Shown: piece by piece, positions 44,557 to 53,940 of the stretch
Position numbering within the stretch: the stretch's first letter is position 1
Layout of the letters: each line of letters begins with the position of its first letter
NCBI GenBank assembly: GCA_041879295.1
Contig: CP047152.1
Coordinates: forward strand, 4,531,501-4,595,500
Source of the DNA: Pseudomonas putida
Lineage (GTDB): Bacteria; Pseudomonadota; Gammaproteobacteria; Pseudomonadales; Pseudomonadaceae
Direction of reading: 5' to 3'
DNA length: 64,000 bases
Program-made: the position numbers and the translations under genes
Notes under the pieces: model-generated
The model's database searches: none
What the model was told of the DNA's origin: nothing
What the model saw: the letters and a program-made list of their open reading frames with translations, nothing else

Positions 44557-44833
44557 CCCCAGGCGCTGCAAATCTTGTGGCCAACACCTGTCAGCCCTTA
44601 TGCGATCTCTGTGCCGGGTTCACCGGCTGCCCACTCCCCTACCGACCTCGACTGTTGCCCGTTCAGCAACAATCATCTGCGACAATTTGTCTTTTTTTCT
44701 TACAGCTTCCCCTATATCCTCCCCGCCGCAAGCTGAAACGCTTCATCGAACACTCTTGTCGCCATATCCATTGAGGGGCCCGCCCTTCGATGCGCTTGCC
44801 GTTTTTTCAATAATCAAAAGATAGCGCTATCTC
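44557..44833 (+). promoter_or_regulatory. oprB-gcd promoter and leader region
   Basis: This 277-bp gap has three features. TGAAACGCTTCA (44734-44745) is a near-palindrome with a central CG like LacI-family (Cra/PtxS-type) operators. AATAATCA (44809-44816) is close to the AAnAAnAA motif bound by Hfq-Crc. AGATAGCGCTATCT (44819-44832) is a perfect 14-bp palindrome that fills the place where a Shine-Dalgarno sequence should be. An in-frame TAG at 44822 excludes an earlier start for oprB. Confidence 0.5.
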
Positions 44834-46168
44834 ATGCTCCAACTGCCTAAAACCTGTTACATCGGCCTCGCCCTCAGTGCCTTGGCAACCCCCGCCAGCG
44901 CCAGCGAAATGTTCGCCAGCGACTCTCCGTGGATGCTCGGCGACTGGGATGGAACCCGCAGCGAACTGCTGGAAAAAGGCTACGACTTCACCCTTGGTTA
45001 CACCGGCGAGATGGGCAGCAACCTGCACGGCGGCTACGACCACGACCGCACCGCGCGCTACAGTGACCAGTTCACCTTTGGCAGCCACCTGGACCTGGAC
45101 AAGATCCTCGGCTGGCACGACACCGAACTCCAGCTGACCATCACCGAGCGCCACGGCGACAACATCAGCAACGACCGCATCAACGACCCGCGTGTCGGCG
45201 GCTTCACCTCCGCCCAGGAAGTCTGGGGCCGAGGCGAAACCTGGCGGCTGACGCAGATGTGGATCAAGCAGAAGTACTTCGATGGTGCGCTGGATGTGAA
45301 ATTCGGCCGCTTCGGTGAAGGCGAAGACTTCAACAGCTTCCCTTGCGACTTCCAGAACCTGGCCTTCTGCGGCTCGCAGGTGGGCAACTGGGTGGGTGGC
45401 ATCTGGTACAACTGGCCAGTCAGCCAGTGGGCCCTGCGCGTGCGCTACAACCTTTCCCCAGAGCTGTACGCACAAGTCGGCGTCTTCGAGCAGAACCCTT
45501 CCAACCTCGAATCTGGCAATGGTTTCAAGCTCAGCGGCAGCGGCACCCAAGGTGCGGTAATGCCGTTCGAACTGGTATGGACCCCACGTATCCAAGGTTT
45601 GAAAGGGGAATATCGTGCCGGCTACTACTACAGTAATGCCAAGGCACAAGATGTTCTCAAGGACAGCAACGGTCAGCCGGCCGCCCTCAGCGGCGCCGCC
45701 TACCGCAGCAGCTCGAGCAAGCACGGCTTGTGGATCGGCGCCCAGCAGCAGGTCACCTCGCTGGCGTCCGACCAGTCGCGCGGCTTGAGCGTGTTCGCCA
45801 ACGCCACGGTGCATGACAAAAAGACCAATGCCATCGACAACTATGTGCAGGCAGGACTGGTATACAAAGGGCCCTTCAATGCCCGCGCCAAGGACGACAT
45901 CGGTTTCGCCCTGGCCCGCGTGCACGTCAACCCTGCCTATCGCAAGAACGCCCGCCTGGCCAACCAGGCCGCCGGCCTCTACGACTACGACAACCCAGGC
46001 TTCCTGCCAGTGCAGGACACCGAGTACAGCGCCGAGCTGTACTACGGCATCCATTTGGCCGACTGGCTCACGGTACGCCCCAACCTGCAGTACATCCGCC
46101 ACCCGGGCGGGGTGTCGCAGGTCGATGGCGCCCTGATCGGCGGCCTGAAGATCCAGAGCAGTTTCTAA
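44834..46168 (+). CDS. oprB: Carbohydrate-selective porin OprB
   Basis: OprB lets glucose and related sugars cross the outer membrane. The 444-residue precursor has a signal peptide (CYIGLALSALATPASA) and a 16-strand porin body with DWDGTRSELLEKGYDFTLGYTGE near the N-terminus, a double-Cys loop (FPCDFQNLAFCGSQVGNWVGG) and a final strand ending QSSF. ATG at 44834 is the only suitable start. It precedes gcd by 30 bp, so outer-membrane entry and periplasmic oxidation of glucose are made together. Confidence 0.93.
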   Translation: MLQLPKTCYIGLALSALATPASASEMFASDSPWMLGDWDGTRSELLEKGYDFTLGYTGEMGSNLHGGYDHDRTARYSDQFTFGSHLDLDKILGWHDTELQLTITERHGDNISNDRINDPRVGGFTSAQEVWGRGETWRLTQMWIKQKYFDGALDVKFGRFGEGEDFNSFPCDFQNLAFCGSQVGNWVGGIWYNWPVSQWALRVRYNLSPELYAQVGVFEQNPSNLESGNGFKLSGSGTQGAVMPFELVWTPRIQGLKGEYRAGYYYSNAKAQDVLKDSNGQPAALSGAAYRSSSSKHGLWIGAQQQVTSLASDQSRGLSVFANATVHDKKTNAIDNYVQAGLVYKGPFNARAKDDIGFALARVHVNPAYRKNARLANQAAGLYDYDNPGFLPVQDTEYSAELYYGIHLADWLTVRPNLQYIRHPGGVSQVDGALIGGLKIQSSF

Positions 46169-46198
46169 CCCCTTTTTTGACCTGACGGAGAACCTACG

Positions 46199-48610
46199 AT
46201 GAGCACTGAAGGTGCGAACCAAGGAAGCCGCTGGCTACCGCGCCTGGTTGGCGCGCTGCTGTTGCTGATGGGCCTGGCCCTGCTGGCCGGCGGTATCAAG
46301 CTGAGCCAGCTAGGCGGATCACTTTACTACCTGATCGCCGGTATCGGCTTTGCCCTGTCGGGCATCCTGCTGCTGGCCCAACGCCGGATCGCCCTGGGCC
46401 TGTATGGCCTGGTGCTGCTGGGGAGCACCGTTTGGGCCCTGCTCGAAGTAGGCCTGGACTGGTGGCAACTGGTGCCGCGGCTGGCCATCTGGTTCGCCAT
46501 CGGCGTGGTGTTGCTGCTGCCGTGGGCCCGTCGCCCGCTGATCGGCCCGGCCAGCAAAGCCAATACTGCACTGCTCGGCGTCGCAGTGGTCGCTTCGGGC
46601 GCTTGCGCGCTGGGCAGCCAGTTCACCCATCCCGGTGAAGTGTTTGGCGAACTGGGCCGCGACAGCAGCGAAATGGCCAGCGCCGCCCCCGCCATGCCCG
46701 ACGGCGAATGGCAGGCCTATGGCCGTACCGAGCATGGCGACCGCTACTCGCCGCTGCGCCAGATCACCCCGCAGAACGCCTACCGCCTGGAAGAAGCCTG
46801 GCGCATTCGCACCGGTGATCTGCCAACCGAAAACGACCCGGTGGAGCTGACCAACCAGAACACCCCGCTCAAGGTCAACGGCATGCTCTACGCCTGCACC
46901 GCGCACAGCCGCCTGCTGGCGCTGGACCCGGACACTGGCGCGGAAATCTGGCGCTACGACCCGCAGGTCAAGAGCCCGACCGGCACCTTCAAGGGCTTTG
47001 CCCACATGACGTGCCGTGGCGTCTCGTACTATGACGAAAACCGCTACGTCAGCCGCGACGGCAGCCCGGCGCCGAAAATTACCGACGCAGGCCAGGCCGT
47101 GGCCCAAGCCTGCCCGCGTCGCCTCTACCTGCCTACCGCGGATGCCCGCCTGATCGCCATCAACGCCGACAACGGCAAGGTCTGCGAAGGCTTCGCCAAC
47201 CAGGGCGTGATCGACCTCACCACCGGCATTGGCCCGTTCACCGCCGGCGGCTATTACTCCACCTCGCCTGCTGCGATTACCCGTGACCTGGTGATCATCG
47301 GTGGCCACGTCACCGATAACGAGTCGACCAATGAGCCGTCCGGGGTGATCCGCGCCTACGATGTGCACGACGGCCACCTGGTGTGGAACTGGGACAGCAA
47401 CAACCCGGACGACACCAAGCCATTGGCTGCCGGCAAAATGTACAGCCGCAACTCGGCCAACATGTGGTCGATCGCCAGCGTCGACGAAGACCTTGGCATG
47501 ATCTACCTGCCGCTGGGCAACCAGACCCCGGACCAGTGGGGCGCCGACCGCACCCCAGGCGCCGAGAAGTACAGCGCCGGCGTGGTCGCCCTTGACCTGG
47601 CCACCGGCAAGGCACGCTGGAACTACCAGTTCACCCACCACGACCTGTGGGACATGGACGTCGGCAGCCAGCCGACCCTGGTCCACCTGAAAACCGACGA
47701 TGGCGTGAAACCGGCGATCATCGTACCGACCAAGCAAGGCAGCCTGTACGTGCTCGACCGCCGCGACGGTACGCCAATCGTGCCGATCCGCGAGATCCCC
47801 ACCCCACAAGGTGCAGTGGAAGGCGACCACACCTCGCCAACCCAGGCCCGCTCCGACCTCAACCTGCTCGGCCCAGAGCTGACCGAACAGGCCATGTGGG
47901 GCGCCACGCCTTTCGACCAGATGCTGTGCCGCATCCAGTTCCGCGAGCTGCGCTACGAAGGCCAGTACACCCCGCCATCCGAGCAAGGCTCGTTGGTCTA
48001 CCCAGGCAATGTCGGTGTATTCAACTGGGGCAGCGTGTCGGTCGACCCGGTGCGCCAGCTGCTGTTCACTTCGCCCAACTACATGGCGTTCGTGTCGAAG
48101 ATGGTCCCGCGTGAGCAGGTTGCCGAAGGCAGCAAGCGCGAAAGCGAGACCAGCGGCGTGCAGCCGAACACCGGCGCACCGTATGCAGTGACCATGCACC
48201 CGTTCATGTCGCCGCTCGGCGTACCGTGCCAGGCACCCGCCTGGGGTTACGTCGCCGCCATCGACCTGTTCACCAACAAGGTGGTGTGGAAACACAAGAA
48301 CGGCACCACCCGCGACAGCACCCCGCTACCGATCGGCCTGCCGGTTGGCGTGCCGAGCATGGGCGGCTCGATCGTTACCGCCGGTGGCGTCGGCTTCCTT
48401 AGCGGCACGCTCGACCAGTACCTGCGCGCCTATGACGTGAACAACGGCAAGGAGTTGTGGAAAGCGCGCCTGCCAGCGGGTGGCCAGGCCACGCCGATGA
48501 GCTACACCGGCAAGGACGGCAAGCAGTACGTGCTGGTGACTGCCGGCGGCCATGGCTCGCTGGGCACCAAGATGGGCGATTACATCATCGCTTACAAATT
48601 AGCTGAGTAA
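46199..48610 (+). CDS. gcd: Membrane-bound PQQ-dependent glucose dehydrogenase
   Basis: Gcd oxidises glucose to gluconate in the periplasm and passes electrons to ubiquinone. The 803-residue protein has five membrane segments in the first 150 residues and a PQQ-binding eight-bladed propeller after them (WQAYGRTEHGDRYSPLRQITPQNAYRLEEAW, HHDLWDMDVGSQPTLVHL, GSIVTAGGVGFLSG). No gene for PQQ synthesis is in the window. A start with GACGGAG upstream follows oprB. Confidence 0.95.
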   Translation: MSTEGANQGSRWLPRLVGALLLLMGLALLAGGIKLSQLGGSLYYLIAGIGFALSGILLLAQRRIALGLYGLVLLGSTVWALLEVGLDWWQLVPRLAIWFAIGVVLLLPWARRPLIGPASKANTALLGVAVVASGACALGSQFTHPGEVFGELGRDSSEMASAAPAMPDGEWQAYGRTEHGDRYSPLRQITPQNAYRLEEAWRIRTGDLPTENDPVELTNQNTPLKVNGMLYACTAHSRLLALDPDTGAEIWRYDPQVKSPTGTFKGFAHMTCRGVSYYDENRYVSRDGSPAPKITDAGQAVAQACPRRLYLPTADARLIAINADNGKVCEGFANQGVIDLTTGIGPFTAGGYYSTSPAAITRDLVIIGGHVTDNESTNEPSGVIRAYDVHDGHLVWNWDSNNPDDTKPLAAGKMYSRNSANMWSIASVDEDLGMIYLPLGNQTPDQWGADRTPGAEKYSAGVVALDLATGKARWNYQFTHHDLWDMDVGSQPTLVHLKTDDGVKPAIIVPTKQGSLYVLDRRDGTPIVPIREIPTPQGAVEGDHTSPTQARSDLNLLGPELTEQAMWGATPFDQMLCRIQFRELRYEGQYTPPSEQGSLVYPGNVGVFNWGSVSVDPVRQLLFTSPNYMAFVSKMVPREQVAEGSKRESETSGVQPNTGAPYAVTMHPFMSPLGVPCQAPAWGYVAAIDLFTNKVVWKHKNGTTRDSTPLPIGLPVGVPSMGGSIVTAGGVGFLSGTLDQYLRAYDVNNGKELWKARLPAGGQATPMSYTGKDGKQYVLVTAGGHGSLGTKMGDYIIAYKLAE

Positions 48611-48647
48611 GCTACACCGCTCCCGCAGGCTCAGCCCTGTGGGAGCG

Positions 48648-48742
48648 GCCTTGTGTCGCGATTGGGTCGCGCAGCTGCCCCAACGATCTAGAATGCTGGA
48701 TGGATTCTGGGGCTGCTGCGCAGCCCAATCGCGACACAAGGC
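48648..48742. repeat. Inverted repeat between gcd and lon
   Basis: GCCTTGTGTCGCGATTGGG (48648-48666) has an exact reverse complement at 48724-48742. The 57 bp between can pair further (GCGCAGCTGCCCCA with TGGGGCTGCTGCGC). It resembles a REP-like or terminator-type structure of a different family from the common REPs here. Confidence 0.85.
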
Positions 48743-48813
48743 TGCGCCCGAACCATTGAAACCCATCCCTCCCCGCCCCATCTAAGCACCATAGTCATTC
48801 ACGCAGGTGCCCC

Positions 48814-51231
48814 ATGAGCGACCAGCAGGATTTCCCCGAACACCCTGACGAACACAGCGAAGTCGAACACACCCTCCAGGCCGAAGCCGGCCACGCCCTC
48901 GCCCTGCCCGGTCAGCAGCTGCCGGACAAGGTCTACGTCATCCCGATCCACAACCGCCCGTTCTTCCCGGCCCAGGTACTGCCGGTCATCGTCAATGAAG
49001 AACCCTGGGCCGAAACGCTCGACCTGGTGGCCAAGTCACCGGACCACTGCCTGGCGCTGTTCTTCATGGACACCCCGCCAGAAGACCACCGCCACTTCGA
49101 CACCTCGGCATTGCCGCAGTACGGCACGCTGGTCAAGGTGCACCATGCCAGCCGCGAAAACGGCAAATTGCAGTTCGTCGCCCAGGGCCTGTCCCGGGTG
49201 CGTATCCGCAACTGGCTCAAGCACCACCGCCCGCCCTACCTGGTCGAAGTCGAATACCCGCGCCAGCCCGCAGAGCCGACCGACGAGGTCAAAGCCTACG
49301 GCATGGCACTGATCAACGCGATCAAAGAGCTGCTGCCGCTCAACCCGCTGTACAGCGAAGAGCTGAAGAACTACCTCAACCGCTTCAGCCCCAACGACCC
49401 TTCGCCGCTCACCGACTTCGCCGCCGCGCTCACCTCGGCAACCGGCAACCAGTTGCAGGAAGTGCTCGACTGCGTGCCCATGCTCAAACGCATGGAAAAG
49501 GTACTGCCAATGCTGCGCAAAGAGGTGGAAGTCGCGCGCTTGCAGAACGAGATATCGGCCGAGGTCAACCGGCAGATCGGCGAGCACCAGCGCGAATTCT
49601 TCCTGAAGGAACAACTCAAGGTCATCCAGCAGGAGCTGGGGCTTACCAAGGACGACCGCAGCGCCGACCTCGAACAGTTCGAACAGCGCCTGGAAGGCAA
49701 GACCCTGCCACCGCAGGCACGCAAGCGCATCGATGAAGAGATGGGCAAACTGGCCATTCTGGAAACCGGTTCGCCCGAATACGCCGTCACCCGCAATTAT
49801 CTGGAATGGGCCACCGCCCTGCCCTGGGGCGTGTACGGCAAAGACAAACTCGACCTCAAGCATGCGCGCAAAGTCCTCGACCAGTACCATTCCGGCCTCG
49901 ACGACATCAAGGAGCGCATCCTTGAGTTCCTCGCCGTGGGCGCCTGGAAAGGCGAGATCAGCGGCTCGATCGTGCTGTTGGTGGGCCCGCCCGGGGTGGG
50001 CAAGACCAGCATCGGCAAGTCCATCGCCGAATCGCTCGGCCGGCCGTTCTACCGCTTCAGCGTCGGCGGCATGCGTGACGAAGCCGAGATCAAGGGCCAC
50101 CGCCGCACCTACATCGGCGCCCAGCCCGGCAAGCTGGTGCAGGCCCTGAAAGATGTCGAAGTGATGAACCCGGTGATCATGCTCGACGAAATCGACAAGA
50201 TGGGCCAGAGCTACCAAGGTGACCCGGCATCAGCGTTGCTGGAAACCCTCGACCCCGAGCAGAACGTCGACTTCCTCGACCACTACCTCGACCTGCGCCT
50301 GGACTTGTCCAAGGTGCTGTTCGTGTGCACTGCCAACACCCTTGATTCAATACCCGGGCCGTTGCTCGACCGCATGGAAGTGATCCGCCTGTCCGGCTAT
50401 ATCACCGAAGAAAAACTGACCATCGCCAAGCGCCACCTGTGGCCCAAACAGCTGGAAAAGGCCGGTGTTTCCAAGACCAGCCTCAGCATCAGCGACAGCG
50501 CACTGCGCCTGGTGATCGACGGCTATGCCCGCGAAGCCGGCGTGCGCCAGTTGGAGAAGCAACTGGGCAAACTGGTGCGCAAGGCTGTGGTCAAGCTGCT
50601 GGATAACCCCGAAGCCAAGCTGAAGATCGGTACCAAAGACCTGGAAACCGCTCTCGGCATGCCGGTGTTCCGCAGCGAACAGGTTCTGGCAGGCAAAGGC
50701 GTGATCACCGGCCTGGCCTGGACCAGCATGGGCGGTGCCACGCTGCCGATCGAGGCAACCCGCATCCACACCCACAACCGCGGCTTCAAGCTGACCGGCA
50801 AGCTGGGTGACGTGATGAAGGAGTCTGCCGAAATTGCCTACAGCTATATCAGTTCCAACCTCAAGCAATTTGGCGGGGATACAGGTTTCTTCAACGAAGC
50901 GTTCATCCACTTGCACGTACCCGAAGGCGCCACGCCCAAGGACGGCCCGAGTGCCGGCATCACAATGGCCAGCGCTTTGCTTTCACTGGCCCGCGACCAG
51001 CCTGCCAAAAAAGGTGTCGCCATGACTGGCGAGCTCACCCTCACTGGCCAGGTACTGCCGATTGGCGGCGTGCGCGAGAAGGTGATTGCGGCGCGGCGGC
51101 AGAAGATTTTCGAACTGATCCTGCCGGAGCCTAACCGCGGCGACTTCGAAGAACTGCCGGAGTACCTGCGCGAAGGCCTGACAGTGCACTTCGCCAAGCG
51201 CTTTGCCGACGTGGCCAAAGTGCTGTTCTAG
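48814..51231 (+). CDS. lon: ATP-dependent Lon protease (second-type copy)
   Basis: This 805-residue AAA+ serine protease degrades misfolded and regulatory proteins. It has an N-terminal substrate domain (VYVIPIHNRPFFPAQVLPVIV), Walker A GPPGVGKTSIGKS, Walker B PVIMLDEIDKMG, and a proteolytic domain with the catalytic Ser in PKDGPSAGITMASAL and Lys in GGVREKVIAARR. P. putida carries two lon genes; this one, next to gcd and away from clpX, would be the extra copy. Confidence 0.9.
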   Translation: MSDQQDFPEHPDEHSEVEHTLQAEAGHALALPGQQLPDKVYVIPIHNRPFFPAQVLPVIVNEEPWAETLDLVAKSPDHCLALFFMDTPPEDHRHFDTSALPQYGTLVKVHHASRENGKLQFVAQGLSRVRIRNWLKHHRPPYLVEVEYPRQPAEPTDEVKAYGMALINAIKELLPLNPLYSEELKNYLNRFSPNDPSPLTDFAAALTSATGNQLQEVLDCVPMLKRMEKVLPMLRKEVEVARLQNEISAEVNRQIGEHQREFFLKEQLKVIQQELGLTKDDRSADLEQFEQRLEGKTLPPQARKRIDEEMGKLAILETGSPEYAVTRNYLEWATALPWGVYGKDKLDLKHARKVLDQYHSGLDDIKERILEFLAVGAWKGEISGSIVLLVGPPGVGKTSIGKSIAESLGRPFYRFSVGGMRDEAEIKGHRRTYIGAQPGKLVQALKDVEVMNPVIMLDEIDKMGQSYQGDPASALLETLDPEQNVDFLDHYLDLRLDLSKVLFVCTANTLDSIPGPLLDRMEVIRLSGYITEEKLTIAKRHLWPKQLEKAGVSKTSLSISDSALRLVIDGYAREAGVRQLEKQLGKLVRKAVVKLLDNPEAKLKIGTKDLETALGMPVFRSEQVLAGKGVITGLAWTSMGGATLPIEATRIHTHNRGFKLTGKLGDVMKESAEIAYSYISSNLKQFGGDTGFFNEAFIHLHVPEGATPKDGPSAGITMASALLSLARDQPAKKGVAMTGELTLTGQVLPIGGVREKVIAARRQKIFELILPEPNRGDFEELPEYLREGLTVHFAKRFADVAKVLF

Positions 51232-51321
51232 CCTGCACCGGCCTCTTCGCGGGCAAGCCCGCTCCTACAGGGATAGCGAACCCTTGCAGGGGCGGGCTTG
51301 CCCGCGAAAGGGCCGGCACAG
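51232..51321. repeat. REP pair after lon
   Basis: Two REP units (CCTCTTCGCGGGCAAGCCCG near 51242 and GGCGGGCTTGCCCGCGAAAG near 51291) face each other directly after the lon stop and about 60 bp before the chagasin-like gene. They may separate the two transcripts. Confidence 0.85.
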
Positions 51322-51382
51322 GCAACACAAATTTCCTCGATCATCGGTTATCCTCAGGCCATCGCCAGCCTTCGGAGCCACC

Positions 51383-51775
51383 ATGACCTCTCCTCGTCTG
51401 CTCGTTCCCCTGAGCTTTGCCCTGCTTGCTGCTTGCGCGCAACAACCGTCGCAGCCCGTTGACCTGGACGCCGAAAGCGAATGCCCCAAGCGCCTGCAGG
51501 TCGGCCAGATCCTCACGCTTACCTTGCCCAGCAACCCCACCACCGGCTATCGCTGGCTGGTACAGAACCCGGCGCCCAACGTGTTGCAAAGCCTTGGCCC
51601 CGAGGTTTACAGCGCGCCTGAAGACACCGGCATCGTCGGCAGCTCGGGCATGTCAACCTGGCGCTTCCAGGCCCGCGCGACTGGCGAAGGGAACCTGGTA
51701 TTGGTCTACCAGCAACCCTGGGCCCCGGAAGTGCGCCCGGTGCAGACCTTCGATTGCGCCATTCGGGTCAATTGA
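51383..51775 (+). CDS. Chagasin-family (I42) protease inhibitor-like lipoprotein
   Basis: This 130-residue protein has a lipoprotein signal (FALLAACAQQ) with a lipobox ending in Cys. The body matches chagasin inhibitors of cysteine proteases: LPSNPTTGYRWLVQNP, GIVGSSGMSTWRFQARATGEGNLVLVYQQPW, with the NPTTGYxW, GxxG and RxW-like loops. It would sit in the periplasm or outer membrane. The ATG at 51383 has CGGAGCC before it. It is near lon, but the cellular compartments differ. Confidence 0.85.
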   Translation: MTSPRLLVPLSFALLAACAQQPSQPVDLDAESECPKRLQVGQILTLTLPSNPTTGYRWLVQNPAPNVLQSLGPEVYSAPEDTGIVGSSGMSTWRFQARATGEGNLVLVYQQPWAPEVRPVQTFDCAIRVN

Positions 51776-51864
51776 ACGCAAAGCGCTGGTCAGCCAACCA
51801 TGCATCCAGGCTGCGGTTTGGCTAGAATGCGCCCCCTGCCTATCACCAGCCGCCTGGATTCGCC

Positions 51865-52608
51865 GTGAGCAAACAACCCGACCGCCTTTTCTCCCAACCC
51901 TTGGAGCAGGTGCCCGACTTCGTCTTCAACGAAGACGTCGTGCGTGTGTTCCCGGACATGATCAAGCGCTCGGTACCCGGTTACCCAACCATCGTCGAGA
52001 ACCTCGGCGTACTGGCCGCTCGGTTCGCCCAGCCAGGCACCGCGCTGTACGATCTGGGCGCATCGCTGGGTGCCGTTACCCAGTCGCTGCGTCGCCATGT
52101 ACGCAGCGACGGCTGCAGGGTAATCGCGGTGGATAACTCCGCCGCCATGGTCGAGCGCTGCCGCCAGTACCTCACTGCACAAGATTCGATGTTCCAGGAG
52201 TTGCTGCCGGTGCACGTGCTGGAGGCCGATATCCTTGCCCTGCCCTTCGAGCCCGCCTCGGTCGTGGCGATGAACTTCACCCTGCAGTTCATCGCCCCTG
52301 ACCAGCGCCTTGAACTGCTCGGGCGAATCCGCCAGGCGCTGCTGCCCGGCGGCGCGCTGATTCTCTCGGAGAAGCTGCGCTTCGCCGATGAGCAAGAGCA
52401 GGACCTGCTCAATGAGCTGCACCTGGATTTCAAACGGGCCAATGGCTACAGCGAACTGGAGATCGCCCAGAAGCGCAGCGCCATCGAGAACGTGATGAAG
52501 CCCGATACACTCGAAGCCCACCAGGAACGCCTGCGCGCAGCCGGCTTCTCGAAAGTGGTGCCTTGGTTCCAATGCCTTAACTTCGCCTCGTTGATAGCCC
52601 TGCCATGA
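51865..52608 (+). CDS. cmoA: Carboxy-S-adenosyl-L-methionine synthase
   Basis: CmoA makes carboxy-SAM from SAM and prephenate for wobble-uridine modification. The 247-residue protein starts with GTG at 51865 ([40 protein letters not shown]). The SAM-binding part includes [14 protein letters not shown] and [13 protein letters not shown]. Its stop overlaps the cmoB start (ATGA), so the two are coupled. Confidence 0.95.
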   Translation: MSKQPDRLFSQPLEQVPDFVFNEDVVRVFPDMIKRSVPGYPTIVENLGVLAARFAQPGTALYDLGASLGAVTQSLRRHVRSDGCRVIAVDNSAAMVERCRQYLTAQDSMFQELLPVHVLEADILALPFEPASVVAMNFTLQFIAPDQRLELLGRIRQALLPGGALILSEKLRFADEQEQDLLNELHLDFKRANGYSELEIAQKRSAIENVMKPDTLEAHQERLRAAGFSKVVPWFQCLNFASLIALP

Positions 52609-53561
52609 TCGATCTGTCTCCCCTCGTCCGCCGCCTGGCGGGCACGCCTCTGGCTTCCTGGTCGCAAGGCCTGCAAGCGCAACTGGACGCCAAGCTGGAA
52701 AAGGGCCACGGTGACCTCGACCGCTGGCGCGGGGCGCTGGAAGCCCTGCCCGCCCTGCAACCCAGTGAAATCGACCTGGTCAACGGGTTGCGTCTGGATT
52801 GCGACTGCGACGACGCCACCCGCGCGCAGATGCGCCAGGCATTGATGGGCCTGTCGCCCTGGCGCAAAGGGCCGTTCGACCTGTTTGGCGTGCACGTTGA
52901 CACCGAATGGCGTTCGGACTGGAAGTGGTCGCGGGTCGGCCCGCACCTGGACCTCAAGGGCAAACGCGTACTCGACGTGGGCTGTGGCAATGGCTACTAC
53001 CAGTGGCGCATGCTCGGTGCCGGCGCGGACATGGTAATTGGCGTCGATCCCAACTGGCTGTTCTTCTGCCAGTTCCAGGCCGTGCAGCAATACCTGCCGG
53101 AGTTGCCGGCCTGGCACCTGCCGTTCGCCCTGGAAGACCTGCCCGCCAACCTGGAAGGTTTCGATACCGTGTTCTCCATGGGCGTGTTCTATCACCGCCG
53201 CTCGCCCATCGAGCACTTGCTGGCGCTCAAGGACTGCCTGGTCAAAGGTGGCGAGCTGGTGCTGGAAACGCTGGTTATCGAGGGCGACGAAAACCAGGTG
53301 CTGGTGCCTGAGGACCGCTACGCACAGATGCGCAATGTCTGGTACCTGCCGTCGGTACCGGCGCTGGCCCGCTGGCTGCGCCGTGCCGGCTTCAGCGATG
53401 TGCGCTGCGTCGACGTTAGCGTGACCAGCGTCGAGGAACAGCGCAGCACCGAATGGATGCGCTACCAGTCGCTGAGCGACTTCCTCGACCCGAACGACCA
53501 CAGCAAGACCGTCGAAGGCCTGCCAGCCCCACGCCGCGCCACCCTGCTGGCGCGCAAATAA
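52605..53561 (+). CDS. cmoB: tRNA U34 carboxymethyltransferase
   Basis: CmoB transfers the carboxymethyl group from carboxy-SAM to 5-hydroxyuridine at tRNA position 34, giving cmo5U. The 318-residue enzyme has [21 protein letters not shown] and the methyltransferase motif [20 protein letters not shown]. It overlaps cmoA by four bases. Confidence 0.96.
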   Translation: MIDLSPLVRRLAGTPLASWSQGLQAQLDAKLEKGHGDLDRWRGALEALPALQPSEIDLVNGLRLDCDCDDATRAQMRQALMGLSPWRKGPFDLFGVHVDTEWRSDWKWSRVGPHLDLKGKRVLDVGCGNGYYQWRMLGAGADMVIGVDPNWLFFCQFQAVQQYLPELPAWHLPFALEDLPANLEGFDTVFSMGVFYHRRSPIEHLLALKDCLVKGGELVLETLVIEGDENQVLVPEDRYAQMRNVWYLPSVPALARWLRRAGFSDVRCVDVSVTSVEEQRSTEWMRYQSLSDFLDPNDHSKTVEGLPAPRRATLLARK

Positions 53562-53583
53562 AAAAGGCGCCCGCATGGGCGCC
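53561..53583 (-). terminator. Terminator for the small secreted protein gene
   Basis: GGCGCCC (53566-53572) and GGGCGCC (53577-53583) form the stem. Reading on the minus strand it is followed by TTTTTTAT. It is the downstream end of the 53631-53834 gene and immediately after the cmoB stop. Confidence 0.85.
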
Positions 53584-53630
53584 TGAATACACCTGCGGCG
53601 AGGAGCCGTCGCGGCGCAGGTGTTGTTAGC

Positions 53631-53834
53631 TCAATCCTTGGCCACCTCACGCGCCTTCTCTTGCGCCTTGCGCTCGCGCTCGGCAGCAGCCTGTTGCTTG
53701 TCGCCATGCAGTCGCTGCTGGTCTTCGCGGAAGGCTTGCCAGAACTGCCTGGAGCGCTCCGCACCGCCCTCGGCATAAACACTGGCGCTGCCCAGGGCAA
53801 GGGTGGCCAACAGCAGGTATTTGGTCAGGTTCAT
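53631..53834 (-). CDS. Small secreted highly charged protein, unknown function
   Basis: This 67-residue protein has a signal peptide (YLLLATLALGSASVYA) and a mature part of about 47 residues that is almost entirely charged and helical (Arg, Glu, Lys, Gln; FREDQQRLHGDKQQAAAERERKAQEKAREVAKD). No family is recognised. It would be periplasmic. A clear terminator follows it. It points away from the response-regulator operon. Confidence 0.7.
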   Translation of the reverse strand: MNLTKYLLLATLALGSASVYAEGGAERSRQFWQAFREDQQRLHGDKQQAAAERERKAQEKAREVAKD

Positions 53835-53940
53835 CGTGTTTGCCTCGTAATAACCGATCGGACACGGCCATCCTAGCGAGGGCTGGCTAACGGCAAGGTG
53901 AGGCGGGGATTACAGTCCTGCAATGTGGCCTTGTGTGGAC

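Noticed and set aside
46319..48295. A 658-residue open frame antisense to gcd
   Set aside because: Shadow of a long GC-rich gene; the gcd product is clearly the real one.
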